Shown: in pieces, positions 1 through 11,094 of the stretch | Position numbering within the stretch: position 1 is the stretch's first letter | How the letters are laid out: the number at the start of each line of letters is the position of its first letter | Source of the DNA: Undaria pinnatifida | Lineage: Eukaryota > Sar > Phaeophyceae > Laminariales > Alariaceae | Assembly: GCA_012845835.1 (NCBI GenBank) | Contig: JABAKD010000002.1 | Location: 24,098,518 to 24,162,517, forward strand | Direction of reading: 5' to 3' | Length of the DNA stretch: 64,000 nt | Made by a program: the position numbers and the translations under genes | Notes under the pieces: generated by a model | The model's input: the letters and a program-made list of their open reading frames with translations, nothing else | Told to the model about the DNA's origin: nothing | Database searches by the model: none

Positions 1-1620
1 TGTATTATACTTGGTCGGTTATTTTCCGGGCATCTCACGTGTGCGCGAGCTCTTGACTACCAAGTTTTAGTGGTGGCGTCTTCTCCTTGCATGGATTTCA
101 ACATAATGCGGTGTACGAAGTCGCAAGGCGGACGGCCGACGTCATCGGGTGTGTGTGTGGGCCAACAGGGTCAACCGTTGCACGCGTGTAGCGGGACTGT
201 CACTCCCTCCTTGTCTCTTTGCCCCAGCCTTTTCCCCGCCATCCATCAATACCTAACCCAATACTGGAACCTGTCCTGACCACGGACTTGATTGCGCGAG
301 TTAATGTAACAACAACAACAACAACGACAACAACAGCAAGAACTATAGCACGTGTACGTGGGGTGTGCGAGCTACGTATGGTGCGAGCTATGTATGGTTG
401 CAGCGGTTCTTGCTGTGTGCGGAAGGGGTGTTGCCGTGATTGCTCTGAAGGGATCCGAAAAATGAAGGAATATGACAGCGTGTCGTTCTATGGATGCTAC
501 GTGACGTTGTGCCCATGGTTGAGATTCGGTCAGAAATTGAAAGGCTATGGGCCGTGAAAAGCCTGGGCCAGAGTCGGTCCGCATGGTGTATTTTGCGAAA
601 AGCGTTATGGGTCGCGTCAGAAAACGGTGACGGCCGAGCTGAGAAGCCGCGGTACGATATACCGCAAGGAGTTGGTGTCAACAACCGGTACGAGGCTGAG
701 TTGGCCAATCAGCATCGTGGATCGGGGTCAAAAACCTAGGTGTATTCTGCTGTACCGCACGGTGGCGCGGAATGGTGGCGGTATACCGCTTTCTGTCGTC
801 TGCCCGTCGATAAAGGTTGATTTTCCTCTTTGCAAGCCGCACGATACGCCGGCCGTCCGTTTTTACAGATAGATGTATTGTTCTTCTGAAGATACATGAC
901 TCGCATGGATGTTGCCAGGTTGCAGGTTGACTTTCACCATTTTATGGCCCAGGGCTCACCGTTTTATGGCATACCGACGTCCGACTTATACGCCCATCAG
1001 ACGTGGCCAACGTTACCCCCGTCTAGTTCAGAAATACACAAGAAGACAAGAAGATGTACATTGCCCCACGGGCAACGGATCAATAAACAATCATATCACC
1101 CCCACATCATGCAGTACAACCAACAGATCACTGAGCAGTACCACTGTTGGAGGCCAGGACACATTGGGCCATTCGGAGCATGTGGGAGCCCTTTGTCTCC
1201 ATGCTCGCCCCCGCCCCCCCTCCCCCGGCCAGAATGTCCTCAAACCCACGGAACAACTCGGGCAGTTGGAACACGCTACCACGCTAACAACGTATGTTTG
1301 ACGTGCGTATGCCCGCCCGCGCAGGGCGTCGCGGCCCTTTGGCGATGTACCTATATAGCCGATTTCATATCCTTGGACCCGCCGTCTACTGATGATACCC
1401 GCGAAAGAATGCGGCACACAGGACGCGCATGGATCCACAGATGTCCCAACCATATTTTGTGGTGTGATCAACAGCGGCGCTCTGTTGGTTGTGTGTTGTC
1501 GCTCCGTGAGGCATGAAATGTATGCGGTTGTCCTGTTTTGTTTTCTATACAAGGTTGACGGGTTGACGTTGCTGGCTCGCCCTGTATGCACAATCAGAAT
1601 ATGTTTGTTTTTTCTTCTTT
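1..1620. other. Gene-poor stretch, no supported gene
   Basis: There is a short CAA repeat near 310-345 and a few open frames of up to about 200 codons on both strands. None shows a recognisable domain, splice-consistent continuation or biased composition, so I read them as chance ORFs. One frame at 494-739 (81 codons) has a vaguely protein-like composition but nothing I recognise. Confidence 0.4.
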
Positions 1621-1624
1621 TCAC

Positions 1625-1918
1625 ACATCTACCTTCCAGCTTCTGGACAAGCCGTGGTCACACGTGTCGTCCCGTCTCACCCCCGGTGCTTGCGTTCATT
1701 TTTTATCGCATATAGGGTTCAGAAAGCCCACTGCTCGTCGATTTTTCATCGAGTGTTGCTAAACTCACGCTCTCGCGCTTTCCCCAAGTCAATTTGTGCA
1801 CAAGAAAAAGTCCCCACGAATTCATCCGAGTATGTATGCACTCGGGGGTACTCCAACTCACGAAACTGACCTATACCAGGCTCGAGGATACCCTGATACG
1901 CCACCGGGGCGACCGGGC
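1625..1918 (-). mobile_element. SINE-like repeat with tRNA-like head, copy A
   Basis: On the minus strand the unit starts with a GGTCGCCCCGGTGGCG head carrying A-box-like sequence (TGGCGTATCAGGGT) and a degenerate B-box-like sequence. A body with GAGCGTGAGTTTAGCAACAC follows, then an end reading GCTTGTCCAGAAGCTGGAAG. The same ~290-bp unit recurs at 11861, 16071, 32932 (minus) and, in part, 56997 (minus). No protein is encoded. A Pol III retroposon is the simplest reading; tail and target-site duplications were not proven. Confidence 0.7.
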
Positions 1919-1919
1919 T

Positions 1920-3470
1920 ATATATGCATCGCTAAGGGTGAATATAGCCCATGCGCCCCTATTTAGTATACTGTACTAGTATAGTAGTAGCACACCGATA
2001 TACCTGGTACCAGGTCCCTACCCGACCAGAAGCCTAAGCCCTAACCCAGCTTACCTAGACCGAAAATTATTAGGGGTGGGATCAGGGTGTGCATCAAATT
2101 CACAATGCTTTGGGTGGGGGTGCTTCTTATACACACCCGTAGAGGGGTGTATATACATTTTTCAATGCGCGATGGACAGGCTAGAAACTTCCTGCCGGGT
2201 CGTTCGTGGTAATTTTCGACCTTGCACGTCAGCCTAGACTAGACCAACCCGACCCCATGTCTAACCCCGACCCCAACCTTTGTTGGGGCTCGAGCTGAGG
2301 TCTGCAGGCAGGGGCTGTCGCGCGGCTCCGCAGCGTGTTTTGTGGCGTTGTTTTATTTCCCGACAGAAACGGGCGGCTTCAACCCTTTTTTGCCACTCAC
2401 AACAAAAAAATCCTACACTAATTTCAATTAGTCTGTTCGCAGAAAACGTGAGTGCAGTTCTGAATGGAGGTAAAGGCCGCCCTCGACCGAATCAGACCAA
2501 CGACGGGCAGGAAGTTGTTTTCGGCTGCGCATCCTGCGTTTGGGTCAAATCAGCGTTGCTCAGGTCTGATGAGCGTATCGCTCGGCGCTCTGTATCCAGC
2601 AAAACGGTTTAACCCCTAGGCCATAAACACTGTAAAGCGGTGAAAATCAATTTGAGTACAAGTAGTCAGGAGCAGGTGTACCGTAGGAATTTGTGACCAG
2701 ACACGGTACGGCGGTGGCGTGGCCAATGAGCACTGCCGAATCACAAGGTGTATTTCTGTGGCGTGACGCAGAACTCTCCCGGTATACTGTTTTATGACCC
2801 AATTCCGTATTTCATGTGTTATCTAAGACTGCCATGTATTGGGTCCCTGTTGTGTGTGCTATTTAAGACTGGTACGATTGGTGTTCGCACCGAGTAAAAT
2901 AAGGTGGATTGCACGTGGGTGCAAAAACTACCGAGCGTTTACGGCTTTGACGGGATAGCAATGGATATACCATTTACCAAGGGTGCCACTTTCCCGGCAG
3001 ATGCTTTGCGTGGATGATGTGCAGCTTGTGTAACCGGTATATATGCATTTTTTTCATGCGAGTAGCGAAACGCCAGCCATCGATGTGTTGTGTGCGCGTG
3101 TTGTCTTTCGCAATAAGCTGTATTTTGCGCTCAACGACGTCCGGCAAGCACACCCAGGATCGCTTTATCACGGTATTGATTGTCCTATAGAGATATTTGC
3201 CTACAAGTTTTGCGGTAACAAAAATGATGCTGGGTGGCTGGCGCCTGTATTGCACCTAGCATGTCAATTAACTGCGGTAGTAAAAGAAAGCGCGCATCAA
3301 GAACAACCACAACGAGAGAAGAAACGGCGAATCGCTTGGTTCGCCGTCGAACCTTGCCCCAACCTGGCGTGTACTCACCGCTACGAAGGACAAAAAAAGA
3401 AGTAGTTGCAGGTTGTTACCTCATTTGGCGTCGACGGCAGGACTGTAATTTTTTTTTTTTTTTTAATTTT
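1920..3470. other. Unassigned intergenic stretch
   Basis: Two short open frames (2280-2612 plus, 110 codons; 3043-3405 plus, 120 codons) lie here. I recognise no family and see no splice context. A palindromic TACCTGGTACCAGGT occurs near 2000. Everything else appears non-coding. Confidence 0.35.
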
Positions 3471-3474
3471 CAAT

Positions 3475-3625
3475 TTAGTTTTTTTTCATTTATTTATTTA
3501 TTCATGTTTTATGTATTTATGTATTTATGTATTTTTTGTTTATTCATTTATTTATTTATTTATATATTTATTCACTTATTCATTTATTTATTTGTTCACA
3601 TATTTATTTATTCACTTATTTATTC

Positions 3626-3656
<31 letters not shown>
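3475..3656. repeat. ATTT-type microsatellite
   Basis: About 180 bp of imperfect TTTA/TTCA tetranucleotides. On the minus strand this is an AAAT tract lying just beyond the 3' end of the adjacent non-LTR retrotransposon fragment, so it may be that element's 3' tail. Confidence 0.85.
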
Positions 3657-3659
3657 ATC

Positions 3660-3767
3660 ATTATTTTTGCCCTCCGACGGTGTAGCGTAGATGCCTTTCC
3701 GATATAAATCGAATATCCTTCCATAAAGCAGCAGTAACACCTGATATGAAGTCGAATGATCGCACCA

Positions 3768-3862
<95 letters not shown>

Positions 3863-3995
3863 GTTGTTGTAATTAGTGCCCTCCGACAACGTAGCGTAGG
3901 TGCCTTTCCGATATAAATCGAATATCCTTCCTTACAGCAGCAGTAGCACCTAATATAAAGTCGATTGATCGCACCATAATGCAGTGGTATCTTCT
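3660..3995 (-). repeat. Duplicated ~110-bp retroelement tail split by a TTA microsatellite
   Basis: Two near-identical segments, each starting GCCCTCCGAC and ending GATCGCACCAT (3671-3768 and 3880-3979), flank about 105 bp of pure TTA repeat (3769-3861). They lie directly 3' of the minus-strand retrotransposon ORF. This suggests a duplicated 3' tail with a TAA-type satellite expanded between the copies. Confidence 0.8.
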
Positions 3996-4092
3996 GCCAA
4001 CCATTTGCCCATGTCCTTTCCCCACATCTTCTCCTTTTATCTACCATCTTCTTCCCTATATATACCTGGTATGTTATAGCTGAGAATCCATC

Positions 4093-5037
4093 TTAATCCT
4101 CATCAACAGTGCCACCCCAGGGCAGTGACCGTAGTCCTCCCGATTCTTCCTCCCCTCCCCTCGCGGCCTGACGATCCCTCAGAGATAGTCTATATCGATG
4201 AACTCTGCGCGAAATCGCGACCTGAGTGGTCACAGAAATGATTTGAAATAGTCGCTCCTTGCAAACGCCTTTCCGCGCTAGGGACGATGCGTCCGTCCCT
4301 CCAACGATGCTTGCCGCCACCTGATCTATCAGGTCGCTGCCTTCTTTACCGACGCGCCCAAAGCTCTCCACCGCGAGGGTGGCGAGTTTGTAGCTGCGTT
4401 CGTCGAAGGACACCTGTCCCGGACGAGCGCGGTGGTTGCGCTTGCGCGCCTCGGAAGTGGAAGCCGCTGATCCGTTTCGATCCGCGCTTCCTGCCCGCAT
4501 GTGGACCCCTGCTTGTGGGTCCGCATACGTCACGTCGAGGAGTATCGACTTGTCGCGATACTCCGGTGCCGTAGCATCTCTTAGTCCACCTGCCTCAATC
4601 ACGATGTCCATTCGCAAATCCCTGTCTGCGTGGAACGGGGCTCCGCTTTCCACCTGGTGGCAGACGGACATGCTCTTAAGGGTGCGGGAGAGCGCGTGCA
4701 CGAGGGGTTGGTGCTGGTTCACTCGCGCGCCCGCTCGGTGACCCAATCGCGCATGCCGCGTATTAACCTCCGCTTCACCGCAGCATGGGCATCTCGCCGC
4801 GAGGAATTCCTCCATCCCCAGAAATCTCTTCCCCGCAGTCACGAACTCTGATGCAGGGATGGTTCTAGCTGAGTCTGCAGGTCTCGCCCTTAGGAAAGCG
4901 GCAGCCCCTGATCCCGATTGACTCCGTTGCCGGGCCCTGGCCAAGTCTCGTGTTTCGTCGCCTTGAGATTCGCTTGTGTCTTGCTGGGGCCTCGTCTCGG
5001 GGAGCTTGTCCAGCGAAGAGACGTATCTCTCATGTAT
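4093..5037 (-). pseudogene. C-terminal part of a retrotransposon polyprotein (after the RT)
   Basis: About 314 codons are open from the break at 5037 to the stop at 4093. The reading continues upstream of 4944 without a proper start, so this is the tail of a longer protein. It holds a CCHH-like finger (CPCCGEAEVNTRHARLGH) after a segment reading GKRFLGMEEFLAARC. A block with RMDIVIEAGG and ILLDVTYADP follows, then a basic C-terminus. In related elements these parts follow the reverse transcriptase; the DIV/LDVT block resembles the core of a restriction-like endonuclease fold (inference). There is no internal stop, suggesting a fairly young insertion. No RT motifs remain in the window, so it cannot act alone. 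Confidence 0.65.
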
Positions 5038-5074
5038 TCATTCATCTATTTATTCATTTATTTATTTACTAGTG

Positions 5075-5960
5075 GTACTCCATGGTGGGTATGCCTGTTG
5101 CCGGCCGGATGGCGGACAAGAATAAATTGGTGCTGTATAATCCTCTGCACGATGTAAGTACTAAAATGAATAAAAAATAACAGGGCAGTACGGTAGTAAA
5201 GGTATCATCCTCTGTAATGGAACTCCCGACGAATGCCTGTTGCCGGCCGGTATGGCGGACAAGAACAAATTGGTGCTGTATCATCCTCTGTACGTAAGTA
5301 CTAAAAAGAACAAAATAATGACGGCAGTACGGCAGTACGTACGGTAGTAAAGGTATCATCCTCTGTATGCAAGTACTATTATACAAGAACAAAATAATAT
5401 CAGGGCAGCAGTACGGCAGTGCAGCAGTACGTACGGTAGTAAAGGACAGAGGAGTGCAGCAGTGGGGACGGTGGTACTCCTAAGCACCAGCGGGAGGCCG
5501 GTATTTTAGAAACAAAGAAAAAGGTTCATCTCCCACAGGACGAAAAAAGACTCCCACGTACAGAACGGCCCTCCCATCCACCACGGATTAATAACTGCAG
5601 TGCTGGATTGAGGAGGTCGCGCCTCAATAATACCAACTATACGAAGGCGCATCTCTCTTCTGCTCGGGGATGGGATTGGCTATAGTCGCGGAGGAAAACG
5701 ACGGAGGATACATGGCATCGACAAAGGTATAATCCTCTCTGTAAGTACTAAAAAAATAAATAAATAACAGGGCAGCAGTACGGCAGTGCAGTAGTACGTA
5801 CGGTAGTAAAGGACAGAGGAGTGCAGCAGTGAGGACGGTGGTACTCCCAAGCACCAGTGGGAGGCCGGTATTCTAGAAAAACAACAAAAGGTTCATCTCC
5901 CACAGGACGAAGAAAGACTCCCACGTACGGAATGGCCCACCCACCCACCACGGACGACGC
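5075..5960. repeat. Nested direct repeats with CAGTACGTACGG motifs
   Basis: Two units around GCCTGTTGCCGGCCGG lie at about 5091 and 5233. A ~175-bp segment at about 5410-5585 is repeated at about 5775-5955 with near identity, including TTCATCTCCCACAGGACGA. No coding content was recognised. Confidence 0.75.
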
Positions 5961-5994
5961 AGTGCACCCTACACCCACCCACCGACCAAACCTT

Positions 5995-6670
5995 TACTAC
6001 ATACAGCAGTGCAGCAGTACGTACAGCAGTACACCTGGTACACGGGGGGCAGTTAGTTGGTTGGTTCTTGAGGACCTTGTATGAAACAGGAAACAGACGG
6101 GGCGAGTTTCTTTTTTTGACGATACTCGGCCATCTCGGGGAGCGCGCGAGCCGTCATCCCCCCCCCACCAACCCACCACCCACCACCCGCCCACGAACCT
6201 GCCCAATACAGCAGTGCACCAATGCAGCAGTACGTAAAGCAATACACCTGACAGGAGTTGAAAAAAAAAAAAGCGGGCAGCGACGTATGAAACAGGAAAC
6301 AGACGGGGGGAGTTTCATTTTTTGACGATACTCGGCCATCTCGGGGAGCGCACCAGCCGCCGTCCACTCCCCACCCACCCACCACCCACCACCCGCCCAC
6401 GAACCTGCCCAGTACAGCAGTACAGCAATGCAGCAGTAAAATAAAGCAATACACCTGACAGGAGTTCAAAAAAAAAAAGAAGCGGGCAGCGACGTATGAA
6501 ACAGGAAACAGACGGGGGGAGTTTCATTTTTTGACGATACTCGGCCATCTCGGGGAGCGCGCGAGCCGCCGTCCACCCCCCACCCACCCACCACCCACCC
6601 ACGAACCTACCCAGTGCAGCAGTACAGCAATGCAGCAGTACGTAGAGCAATACACCTGACAGGCGAGCAG
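5995..6670. repeat. Tandem array, ~208-bp unit, about three copies
   Basis: The landmark TATGAAACAGGAAACAGACG recurs at 6078, 6286 and 6495, spacing 208-209 bp. Each unit ends in a CCCACCCACCACCC tract followed by CAGCAGTAC-like sequence. A degraded piece (AGCGGGCAGCGACG) reappears at about 6950. ORFs across this array are repeat artefacts. Confidence 0.9.
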
Positions 6671-7560
6671 TAGCCGATTCGTTGGTTACAATGCTCTCGG
6701 GCTGGGCAGGATTTGCAATTGTTTACTATTCCCCGCCACGCCAGGGGCCGAGCGAAGAGCGCTCGCGTTGCCGATTCTGCGCACGGCGAGCGGCGACGGC
6801 TGGACGCTGCTGTGATTGGTCCTGGTATTGTTGTGCTTGCTGTTGACGCAGGCGCGCTTGTGGTCTCGTGTCCATGGCTCTGTCCATGGCTCAAGTGGCC
6901 TAAAAGCAATTGGAAAGTTTAGTTTAGTTGGAGTTCGAAAAAAAAAATAGCGGGCAGCGACGAAGAAAAGCGGGGGGGGGGCAAGCGAGCCGTCCACGGG
7001 AGGGCGGTTTCCACGCTCCCCCCTCGCTGAGGTGGGGCAGCGACGGCCGTTCTTTCGCCGGCACGTCGTAGTGCTGCTGTGCGGATGGGACGTGGCGGCA
7101 CCGCGAGGCGGCCGGAGGCCGGGTGGAGCTCGGGAGTCGCAGCTTTTTTGGGGGGTTATTATAACCAAAATATTTTTAAGGATCCGAAAAAACGCCACGA
7201 CCACGACGTGAGCGTATTTTATAATAATGATTTATTTATTTGTTCATTTATGTATTTTTTTATTCGTTTATTTATTTATTATTGCCAGGTACGTTATTAT
7301 TTTTTTTCTAGTTGTTTATTTATTTTTTTATTTTTCTTCATTTTGTTCAAGTCGCTTCTACTCTCCAGCCCATCTCGTGAGAGGTTTTGCCCTCAGCGAT
7401 CTTCTAGACAACCCGTGGTCACAGGTGCCAAGTGTCATGCCGACAACGCAGTGACGCTGCTGTTGTAGCCTGTAGCATGCAGGATTAGGCGGGGGGTGCC
7501 TTCGGGGAGGCACTATGTGCAACATAACGGCATGGATGGCCAAATCACCTGTATTTTGCA
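6670..7560. other. No gene seen; T-rich ATTT satellite at 7220-7350
   Basis: Sequence between the 208-bp array and the next dispersed repeat. It contains ATTT-like simple repeat near 7220-7350 and a short match to the SINE end (CCGTGGTCACAGGTG) near 7410. No exon-like segment was found. Confidence 0.4.
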
Positions 7561-7564
7561 ACGC

Positions 7565-7690
7565 GGGTCTCCTCTTTGTAGCTTGTGACCGCGGAGATCG
7601 TCTCTCTAGGAAGAGGTCATCGGCACGGACGTTGGTTGTGCTGGGTGTATTTTATTTGGGTGGCAATATCAGTTTAATGTGAAGAACACA
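7565..7690 (-). repeat. Dispersed repeat family 2, copy 1
   Basis: On the minus strand this reads AAACTGATATT...CCCAGCACAACCA...CCTAGAGAGACGATCTC...GGTCACAAGCT. It matches segments at about 10625-10760 (+), 14120-14245 (-) and 53575-53745 (+). It is non-coding, with unknown origin. Confidence 0.55.
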
Positions 7691-7879
7691 CACACAAACA
7701 CACATGGCCTGATTGGTCGAAGCTGGCCTATTGACGGCCCTCTTGAAAAGTTAAAACGCCACTGAAACGACACACGCGAGCCGCGCGACCGCCCCTGCCG
7801 ACCTATAACCCCCGAAAAGGTGGGGCTACGTACGGTTACGTACGGTTAGGGTTGGGGTCTGGTGCCAGACGTGCACGAT

Positions 7880-8770
7880 AGCGTGCATGTACAAGGTGCT
7901 AGTGTTGGGCATAGGGGGTACCGTATACTACATGAAAAACCAAACCCCGGTGATAACATTTTCAGTTTTTTTGAATATATCACCGGGTGTGGTATCCTGT
8001 GGGGGGTGTGGTCTCGTAAGTGACCTGGGTGATAAAAGTGCAGCTCGCAGGGGCCACGAAGGGGGTGTGATGAACCACGGGGTGTGACAGCACTTCCGCA
8101 CACCCATAGGAGGGCGTAGGGGGGGTGGTAATGAGGGGTGTGATAACACTGCCTGTAAAAAATCGTACTGCTGCCGCGCATCGCCCCGTCCGCGTGCTGG
8201 GAGGCTTGACTGGTGCGTGCTGACGCTTCTGCGGTACTTGTGTGTGCTGCTGCGAGCGAGTCAGCAACTAGCTGCTGAGCCAGTGCGGTGGCTGCCGTGT
8301 TGGCGCCTGTTTTGCTGTGCCAGCTGCTGCTGCTGCTGCCGTCGATTCAACAGCAGCAGCAGGAGCAATAGAAAGAGGAGCCGCAGGTGTGGAAGAAGTT
8401 TGCTTGGGTCGAAAGAACGAGGTGATCGGTTGCGCCTGCACTACAGCGGTCGAAGCAGTTGTCGAAGGAGCGGAGGAGCTGGCGGCGGCATTCTGTTCTC
8501 CCTCCACGTTCGTGTTGTTGGAGGTCTCCATACGGGGTGTTTCCCCGCACACAGAGGGTGTGTGTTGTGTGTGATCCCCAGGCAAATGCTGTATCACCCC
8601 GGTGATAGAAGGAGGGGCCCCGTGAGTGTATGCGGCGTAACCTCAGGGGGTGTGTTATCTTATGTAGCCCGGGTGATATTTCGCCTCCTCGTTATAACTG
8701 TCAAAAAATATCACCGGCGTGTGATTTTCTGTGGGTGGTGTGGTTTCTTATGTAGTACCCGTGTTTCGGC
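7880..8770. mobile_element. Putative DNA element with TATCACCGG subterminal motifs, copy 1
   Basis: ATATCACCGG with a GTGTG run appears at about 7977 and again at about 8704, with further copies (GGTGATAT, TATCACCCCGGTGATA) inside. The element encloses a minus-strand reading frame at 8268-8531. The same motif set surrounds a comparable frame at 11.1-11.6 kb. Ends and target-site duplication were not resolved. Confidence 0.5.
8268..8531 (-). CDS. Short Ala/Ser/Thr-rich frame with QPITSFF motif (possible transposon N-terminus)
   Basis: This is an 87-residue frame starting METSNNTNVEGE. It has a disordered Ala/Ser/Thr-rich body, then AQPITSFFRPK and a poly-Ala tract with CAG-type codons. The ITSFF motif resembles short FF motifs often seen near the N-terminus of transposases and PCNA-binding proteins, but the glutamine spacing is not that of a canonical PIP box. 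It lies inside the TATCACCGG-flanked element. It may be a first exon without its partners. Function unknown; the coding status is moderately uncertain. Confidence 0.35.
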   Translation of the reverse strand: METSNNTNVEGEQNAAASSSAPSTTASTAVVQAQPITSFFRPKQTSSTPAAPLSIAPAAAVESTAAAAAAGTAKQAPTRQPPHWLSS

Positions 8771-9244
8771 CGTAGCCTGTGTAGCTATATATCGTGCGCT
8801 CGTAATACAAAGGCATGCACATCCTTTTTTTGCCGCATGTGACGTGTGATGTTCCTGCTTAGCGTTTGTACAAATGGTTGTGAACTTACTTGGTTGGCTG
8901 TGTTGCCTGAACCCCGACTGAGATTTTGTTTGTTTTGTAGTACCACCTTGCCGTAGCACTTGTGGACTTGTTTTGCTTTTTCGTGACGACGGGCTAGAAC
9001 GTGACAAATTAGCTAATGATTGTGAAGTCAATCAACACAAACAGCTGACTCACGAACAACTATTAATACCTGGTATTATTTATGCCTGCTGTCGTCGCTT
9101 TGCCCCCCCCCCTGACGCAAAACTTGAAAGCAAAAACGAAGGAGATAACCCTGGAAATATCAAAGAGCACACGTTCGACACTAAAAAAATACCTGGTATG
9201 TAATTATCGGAAAGCAAATGCAATATCAATGGACCTTATTCATA

Positions 9245-9777
9245 CTGTACGTGAGTACACGCCTCCAGTCTCCAGCCGCTCCAACTCCTCCTCCTCCTCT
9301 TGCTGCTGCGGAGCTCGCAGCAGCAGCAACAGCAGCACCAAGCACCTACTTGCTGCTGCAATACCCTACCTGCTTGCTATCTATCTGTCATCCGAAGGGA
9401 GCAAAGATAACGCCAGTGGTCTTTTGGCGGGGGCTTTGCCTGCTGCAGCGGCAGTCCTCGCTCCCGGTTCAACAACGACACACACGAAGAAGGTGACCGT
9501 CGCTGCAAGGCTCGGTCAGAAGATGCTTCAAGTCACGAAGTTTTTACCGGCGGTTCCGTCCGGACCATTGAACGACGGTAAAAGCGTCAACCACTGCTGC
9601 TTGGGTCACAGGAGACGCCAACGATTGTCCTCTGTGCGCCCGCGACGACACCAAGGGCTTCGATCAGTTATTTTGCACAAAAGGCCACGAAGCACACAGC
9701 AGTGGGAGTTGGTTCTCGCTCGCTGCTAGCAGCAGACAAGCGCTGGCGAAGAGTCAGTACGCAGAGGCGCCCGTGTA
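9245..9777 (+). pseudogene. Possible broken coding segment with Cys-rich motif
   Basis: In one plus frame, 9589-9777 reads ...AAWVTGDANDCPLCARDD followed by FDQLFCTKGHEAH and ends at a stop. The CPLC...C...H arrangement is zinc-finger-like. Upstream sequence (9245-9580) is open only in other frames, so a frameshift or lost introns would be needed. It looks like a scrap of a transposon or host gene. I do not recognise the family. Confidence 0.25.
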
Positions 9778-9939
9778 GATATGCTGCTGTAACTGTCGTC
9801 GACCTTGACCCTGGAGTGCACAGCAGTATCTGGAGCGAGTGTGTGCCTCATATTTTTGTTTACTCGAAGAGCAGGCTGCACTCGGGCAGCTTGTTGGTTT
9901 TTATTACCGCTGGTTGTGTCCCATATTGCACATATCATG

Positions 9940-10330
9940 AGCCGCGCCCCGGGCCGGCCCGTGAAAACACATGGGCCGCCTCACGGGCAGGACGGGCGCC
10001 GTATAGTACTATTGATATTAGCAGTAGAACACCACATTCCATGAGCCACACGGCCCGGGTCGGCTCGTGAAACACGTGGGCCGCGGCATGGGCCGGGGGG
10101 AGCGGCCCATGTAGATGGTCACATCTCGTGGGCCGCGACCCGGCCCGACCCATCAGATTCCGAGATGATGGGCTGCGGCCCGGCCCGTTCCGTCAAGTTT
10201 TCAGATGATGGGTCGCAGCCCGGCCCGGCCCGGCCCGGCCCGTTACATGTCAATATATCACGACACGGACCATCGATTTTCCAAAACCTCGGTCTGGCCC
10301 GGCCCGGCCTGGACTATCGGTCCATACCAA
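9940..10330. repeat. GGCCCG-type low-complexity repeat
   Basis: Repeated CGGGCCGCGGCCC and CCCGGCCCGGCC runs, with recurring ATGATGGG(C/T)(T/C)GC spacers at about 10163 and 10205. It is strongly GC-rich and partly palindromic compared with its AT-richer neighbours. Non-coding. Confidence 0.75.
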
Positions 10331-10624
10331 GCCTTGGGACTTGCATCGGGAGAATACGTCAGCCCTTTGTGCCCTCGTCGACTCGCATCGAGTTGTTGTT
10401 GCTGTCTTCACATTAAACCGTTGTTTACTCCCAACGACGTCAGTACACTCAAGAGTCCGTGCTCATTCATCCTAGAGAGATATAAATTTTGTGGTCACAG
10501 ACGACTATATCTGTAGAATACGATGCTACTCGTTCTCATGACGAAACATGTCGTCAGCGGATCGGCCAAGAGGCCCCGACAGCAGTCCCAACTGCTGTAG
10601 CTCATGGTTTGAATGTGTGTAGTA

Positions 10625-10760
10625 TAGAACAAAATATTAAACTGATATTTCCACCCATCATGTAAATCCAACACAACCAGTGTCCGTTCTGATGCCTCAT
10701 AGAGAGACGAGCTCTGTGGTCACAACCGAGGAAGCAGAGATACACGTCTTGCAAATACAG
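10625..10760 (+). repeat. Dispersed repeat family 2, copy 2
   Basis: Reads AAACTGATATTTCCACCCAT...AACACAACCAGTGTCCG...TAGAGAGACGAGCTCTGTGG. A shorter, decayed piece (CCTAGAGAGATATAAATTTT) lies just upstream at about 10468. See the copies at 7565, 14120 and 53575. Confidence 0.55.
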
Positions 10761-11094
10761 CAGTCTAGAAGAATTGGCTATAATAGAGTAAGAAAAGTAG
10801 CGCACATTGTGGGTCTACGAGAACCTTTCCTGTTGCTCTCGTAGAGGCTGTTGTTTGTCGGCGGATGTTTATGGGCGTTGACAAGGAAGGACATCGTCGT
10901 TTTGTTCTGTCTCATTTCAGGGCTCCTCAGACAGAACAAACCTGCTGCTTGTTTCACACACAACCAGCAAGAACCAAGACACAGCTGACAAAAATTTGCT
11001 TCTTGTTTGGTGTGGTTTGGTTGTGCTCGTTCGAAACCAAGGACAAAGATATCACATAGCTACCGTATAAGACGGAAGAATGCACAGGCTCATT

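Larger units (their letters stand above)
3475..5062 (-). mobile_element. 5'-truncated non-LTR-type retrotransposon
   Basis: A minus-strand coding fragment (4093-5037) is followed by a 3' tail (3660-4092) and an AAAT-like satellite. The 5' side is cut at a second short TTTA run (5035-5062), where the frame hits a stop. Loss of the upstream reverse transcriptase with retention of the 3' end is typical of LINE-like insertion. Assignment to a non-LTR class is inference from layout and remembered family resemblance. Confidence 0.6.

Noticed and set aside
1091-1624. 177-codon minus-strand ORF
   Set aside because: No recognisable domain; Cys/Arg/Pro-rich composition typical of chance frames in GC-rich DNA; overlaps equally long plus-strand ORFs.
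3644-4047. Minus-strand ORFs with poly-Asn or poly-Ile
   Set aside because: Translation of the TTA satellite in the retroelement tail.
5995-6670. Minus-strand ORFs of 74-138 codons with repeated GRFVGGWWVVG peptides
   Set aside because: Repeat peptides from the 208-bp tandem array; no independent evidence of coding.
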